64,000 nucleotides of DNA from SZUA-38 sp965212525 (GTDB lineage: Bacteria > Pseudomonadota > Gammaproteobacteria > Xanthomonadales > SZUA-38): assembly GCA_965212525.1 (NCBI GenBank), contig CBDBVC010000030.1, positions 124,001-188,000 on the forward strand. The letters run 5' to 3'. Shown piece after piece: positions 61,972 to 64,000 of this stretch. Within the stretch, counting starts at the first letter, position 1, and each line of letters opens with the position of its first letter. A program made the position numbers and the translations under genes. Under the pieces are notes generated by a model. It did no database searches. It was not told the DNA's origin and saw only the letters and a program-made list of their open reading frames with translations.

Positions 61972-63705
61972 ATGAAAAACTGGATTGCTGCATTATGCAT
62001 GGTACTGGCGCTGACTGTATCGACTGCTTCAGCTGAACGTGACAAGGGGCAACTGTTGCTGCTGGATATTGAAACCGTTGGGGCATCACGACTTGATGAG
62101 ATCAAACAGCACGTGGCGGTCGAGTGGTGGCTGGAAATGGGCGACCGGCTGGTGGCCAGGACGTCTGCTGCAGAACAGGCCGGGCTGTCAAAAATGGCCG
62201 ACATCATCGCGGTGAGCGATGCCGTCGATATCAATCAACTGGCATTCCAGGCACAGGGTCACTGCAGCCACAGTGAGCAGGAACACGCCCAGATGGACGG
62301 GGTAGATATCCTGTTCAGCGGTGGAAACTCTCACCTGGTGACAATACCTGAATCGTCACTCAAGGCAACACATGTGCATTCAGAGCTGATGGCACTTGAG
62401 ACAATGAAGCCGTTTCAGGAAAACACGGTGTTGTCCTACCGACTGTCAAACCGAAGCAAATCGTTGTCGCGTCAGTCGGACCCTCAGATGACAGCCATGG
62501 TAAACCAGGTTAATCAGAACCGCTGGATGCAGGGTGTCGATTTCCTGGCCAGCCTGAACCGACAGACCGAAGCCGGTGTGATCGCCGCCGCTGAATGGCT
62601 GGAACATAACTTTCAGGACCTGGGATTGGAGACCAGCCGATATTACGTGACATTCCAGCCGGGTTTCAATGTGTTGGGTGTTCAGACTGGCACCACACGA
62701 CCCGACGACTGGTACTTCATCGGTGCCCACATCGATTCCAGAAACGAGCGCCAGGATCTGACTCGACCTGCACCGGGTGCCGAGGACAATGCCTCGGGTT
62801 GTTCCGCGGTTCTGGAGATCGCCACCATACTCAGTCAGTATGAAACCGACGCCACCATCATCTACAGTTGCTTCAATGCAGAAGAACTGGGATTACGGGG
62901 CAGCCGGGCACTGGTGCAGAAATATATCAACGAAGGCGATCTTGACAAGATACAAATGATGCAGAACATGGACATGATCAGCTATCGCCAGGAAGGTGAC
63001 AATCGAGCCATTGCTGGAATCGACCGCCCGGAAAATCAAACCCAGGCTGAAATACTGGCGGCCAATGGCGATACCTACTCGGACCTGGACTGGGTAATCA
63101 GCTTGAATAGTTGCTGCACCGATTTCAAGTCCTTCGCCGATGCGGGCATTCCTGCCATGACGTCCAATCAACCAAATATATGGACTTATCCTGACTACCA
63201 TCGAGTATCCGATGTGCCAGAAAACCTGGATCCAAACCTGGCCAGGGGCATCATGCGAGCCAATCTGGCGACGCTGGCCGAAGTGGCCGGCGCGGATCTC
63301 TCTTCGATCGTGACGTACCAGATCAGCGCTGCACAAAGTGGGCTCTGGTACGACCCAGAACAGGACGGCCACGGACTCAGTATCGACGTGTTGCCGAACG
63401 GTCAGATCGTGGCCATCTGGTACACCTACGACCAGTCGGGCAATCAGATCTGGTTACTGGGTGTGGGCGAGTACACGGGGTCCACCGCGATTCTGGGCGT
63501 CACGATTACCGAAGGTGGTGTTTTCCCACCGGGTTTTGATCCAAATGATGTGGTGCGTAGCGACTGGGGCGAATTCCAGCTCGATTTCACGGACTGTGAC
63601 AACGGAATCTTTTCATGGTCACCAGCGGATCCAACCCGGTTCGAGGCAGGAAGCATGCCAATCACACGGCTAACCTCGATCGATACGCTCAGTTGCCAGA
63701 ACTAG
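61972..63705 (+). CDS. Secreted M28 aminopeptidase with C-terminal shared module
   Basis: A 577-residue protein with a signal ending at ASAE. Residues about 25-180 are an N-terminal extra domain. The M28 catalytic domain (about 195-435) has all zinc and catalytic residues: H253 (GAHIDSR), D272 (GAEDNASG), E304/E305 (FNAEELGLRGS), D334 (NMDMIS) and H410 (YHRVSD). It should release N-terminal amino acids from peptides outside the cell. The end is the shared module: SGLWYDPEQDGHGLSIDVLP, YTYDQSGNQIWLLGVGEYTG, then FTDCDNGIFSW and MPITRL. Here the module is attached to a clearly active enzyme. Confidence 0.92.
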   Translation: MKNWIAALCMVLALTVSTASAERDKGQLLLLDIETVGASRLDEIKQHVAVEWWLEMGDRLVARTSAAEQAGLSKMADIIAVSDAVDINQLAFQAQGHCSHSEQEHAQMDGVDILFSGGNSHLVTIPESSLKATHVHSELMALETMKPFQENTVLSYRLSNRSKSLSRQSDPQMTAMVNQVNQNRWMQGVDFLASLNRQTEAGVIAAAEWLEHNFQDLGLETSRYYVTFQPGFNVLGVQTGTTRPDDWYFIGAHIDSRNERQDLTRPAPGAEDNASGCSAVLEIATILSQYETDATIIYSCFNAEELGLRGSRALVQKYINEGDLDKIQMMQNMDMISYRQEGDNRAIAGIDRPENQTQAEILAANGDTYSDLDWVISLNSCCTDFKSFADAGIPAMTSNQPNIWTYPDYHRVSDVPENLDPNLARGIMRANLATLAEVAGADLSSIVTYQISAAQSGLWYDPEQDGHGLSIDVLPNGQIVAIWYTYDQSGNQIWLLGVGEYTGSTAILGVTITEGGVFPPGFDPNDVVRSDWGEFQLDFTDCDNGIFSWSPADPTRFEAGSMPITRLTSIDTLSCQN

Positions 63706-63763
63706 AGGCAGGAAATTTCTGATTCTCACCATAAGGGACGATCGAAGCCATCCTCGGAAATTT

Positions 63764-63791
63764 GGGACATCCATTCAAATAGGGATGTCCC
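63764..63791. terminator. Hairpin between converging genes
   Basis: GGGACATCC (63764-63772) pairs with GGATGTCCC (63783-63791), 9 bp with a 10-base loop. It lies between the stop at 63705 and the converging stop at 63809. There is no T run, so it is a possible bidirectional terminator. Confidence 0.5.
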
Positions 63792-63808
63792 GTAGTTCAT
63801 TCCACCAG

Positions 63809-64000
63809 TCACGGCGTTCGATGCTGTCTCGATAACTGCCGCCAGGTGGAATTGGTCGAAAAGCCATCAGGCAATCGCTGTTTCACGACCGGGATCATCT
63901 TCTCAGCCAGCAGCTTGAATCCCTTTGATGATTTGGGGTGAATCTCGTTGTGCCACTGGCTCTCACGGGTGAGCGTGCCTATCAGGTCGACGTAATCGAA
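63809..64000 (-). CDS. C-terminal part of a hydrolase-like protein, 5' end outside window
   Basis: The frame is open from the right edge to a TGA at 63809-63811 (63 residues visible). It reads FDYVDLIGTLTRESQWHNEI then HPKSSKGFKLLAEKM. The WHNEIHP-x3-G-F-x-L-A pattern resembles the C-terminal catalytic block of SGNH/GDSL-type hydrolases, in which the His completes the active site. Too little is visible to be sure. It converges on the M28 gene. Confidence 0.6.
   Translation of the reverse strand, partial: FDYVDLIGTLTRESQWHNEIHPKSSKGFKLLAEKMIPVVKQRLPDGFSTNSTWRQLSRQHRTP

Noticed and set aside
1..64000. CRISPR arrays, tRNA, rRNA, insertion sequences or integron sites
   Set aside because: No regularly spaced repeats, no cloverleaf or rRNA-like stretches, no transposase frames or terminal inverted repeats were seen by eye.

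Overview
The window looks like a chromosomal segment of a free-living gammaproteobacterium, most plausibly from the Wenzhouxiangella / Xanthomonadales-like lineages. The basis is indirect: moderately GC-rich DNA (mid-50s percent by eye), an ECF sigma factor coupled to a Ser/Thr kinase with TPRs, a hybrid Reg_prop histidine kinase, many secreted beta-propeller and SdrD/DUF11-type proteins, and short tags of the form [I/L]F-x-D-G-F-[E/D]. There are no rRNA, tRNA, CRISPR, IS or integrase genes. The only phage-like DNA is a two-gene HNH pair near 1.6-2.4 kb.

Layout. 0-2.4 kb: a PadR regulator with its two probable operators and a coupled membrane protein cut by the left edge, then a small secreted protein and the HNH pair. 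2.4-6.6 kb: one 4.1 kb hybrid two-component regulator. 6.5-14 kb: small secreted and membrane proteins, a secreted intradiol-dioxygenase-like protein, an FG-GAP protein, a lytic transglycosylase lipoprotein, and a CarF/TMEM189-type lipid desaturase preceded by a perfect palindrome. 14.25-23.9 kb: a single giant surface protein of about 3220 residues ending in a gingipain-type (C25) peptidase and followed by a strong terminator. 24-28.7 kb: a TPR protein, CPBP protease, DUF4197 and SnoaL-like proteins.

28.7-33.9 kb is damaged. A small membrane protein, a class A beta-lactamase-like hydrolase, an ECF sigma factor and its kinase are all interrupted by single-base frameshifts, five in about 3.4 kb and each at a short homopolymer. 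The other long genes are intact, so this is either a patch of sequence error or real local decay.

34-51 kb is mostly housekeeping and accessory: TPR lipoprotein, ABM-domain protein, aldose sugar dehydrogenase, ceramidase-like membrane protein, S41-like protease, a secreted protein made of two pilin-like domains, a cytochrome c/streptogramin-lyase-type propeller fusion, and a LysR-controlled DoxX / FMN reductase / pirin operon. 51-54.9 kb: MAPEG, YHS, an AraC regulator and a class C beta-lactamase-like lipoprotein.

45.5-63.7 kb holds five secreted proteins (a beta-rich protein, a pseudo-metallopeptidase, two propellers and an M28 aminopeptidase) that share one short module I do not recognise as a named family: G-x-W-[WYF]-x-P-x3-G-x-G ... 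[YF]-[TS]-Y-D-x2-G-x-P-x-[WF]-[FY]-x-A-x-G. It occurs seven times, usually C-terminal. With the nested-domain giant protein, this shared module is the best candidate in the window for something not yet described.
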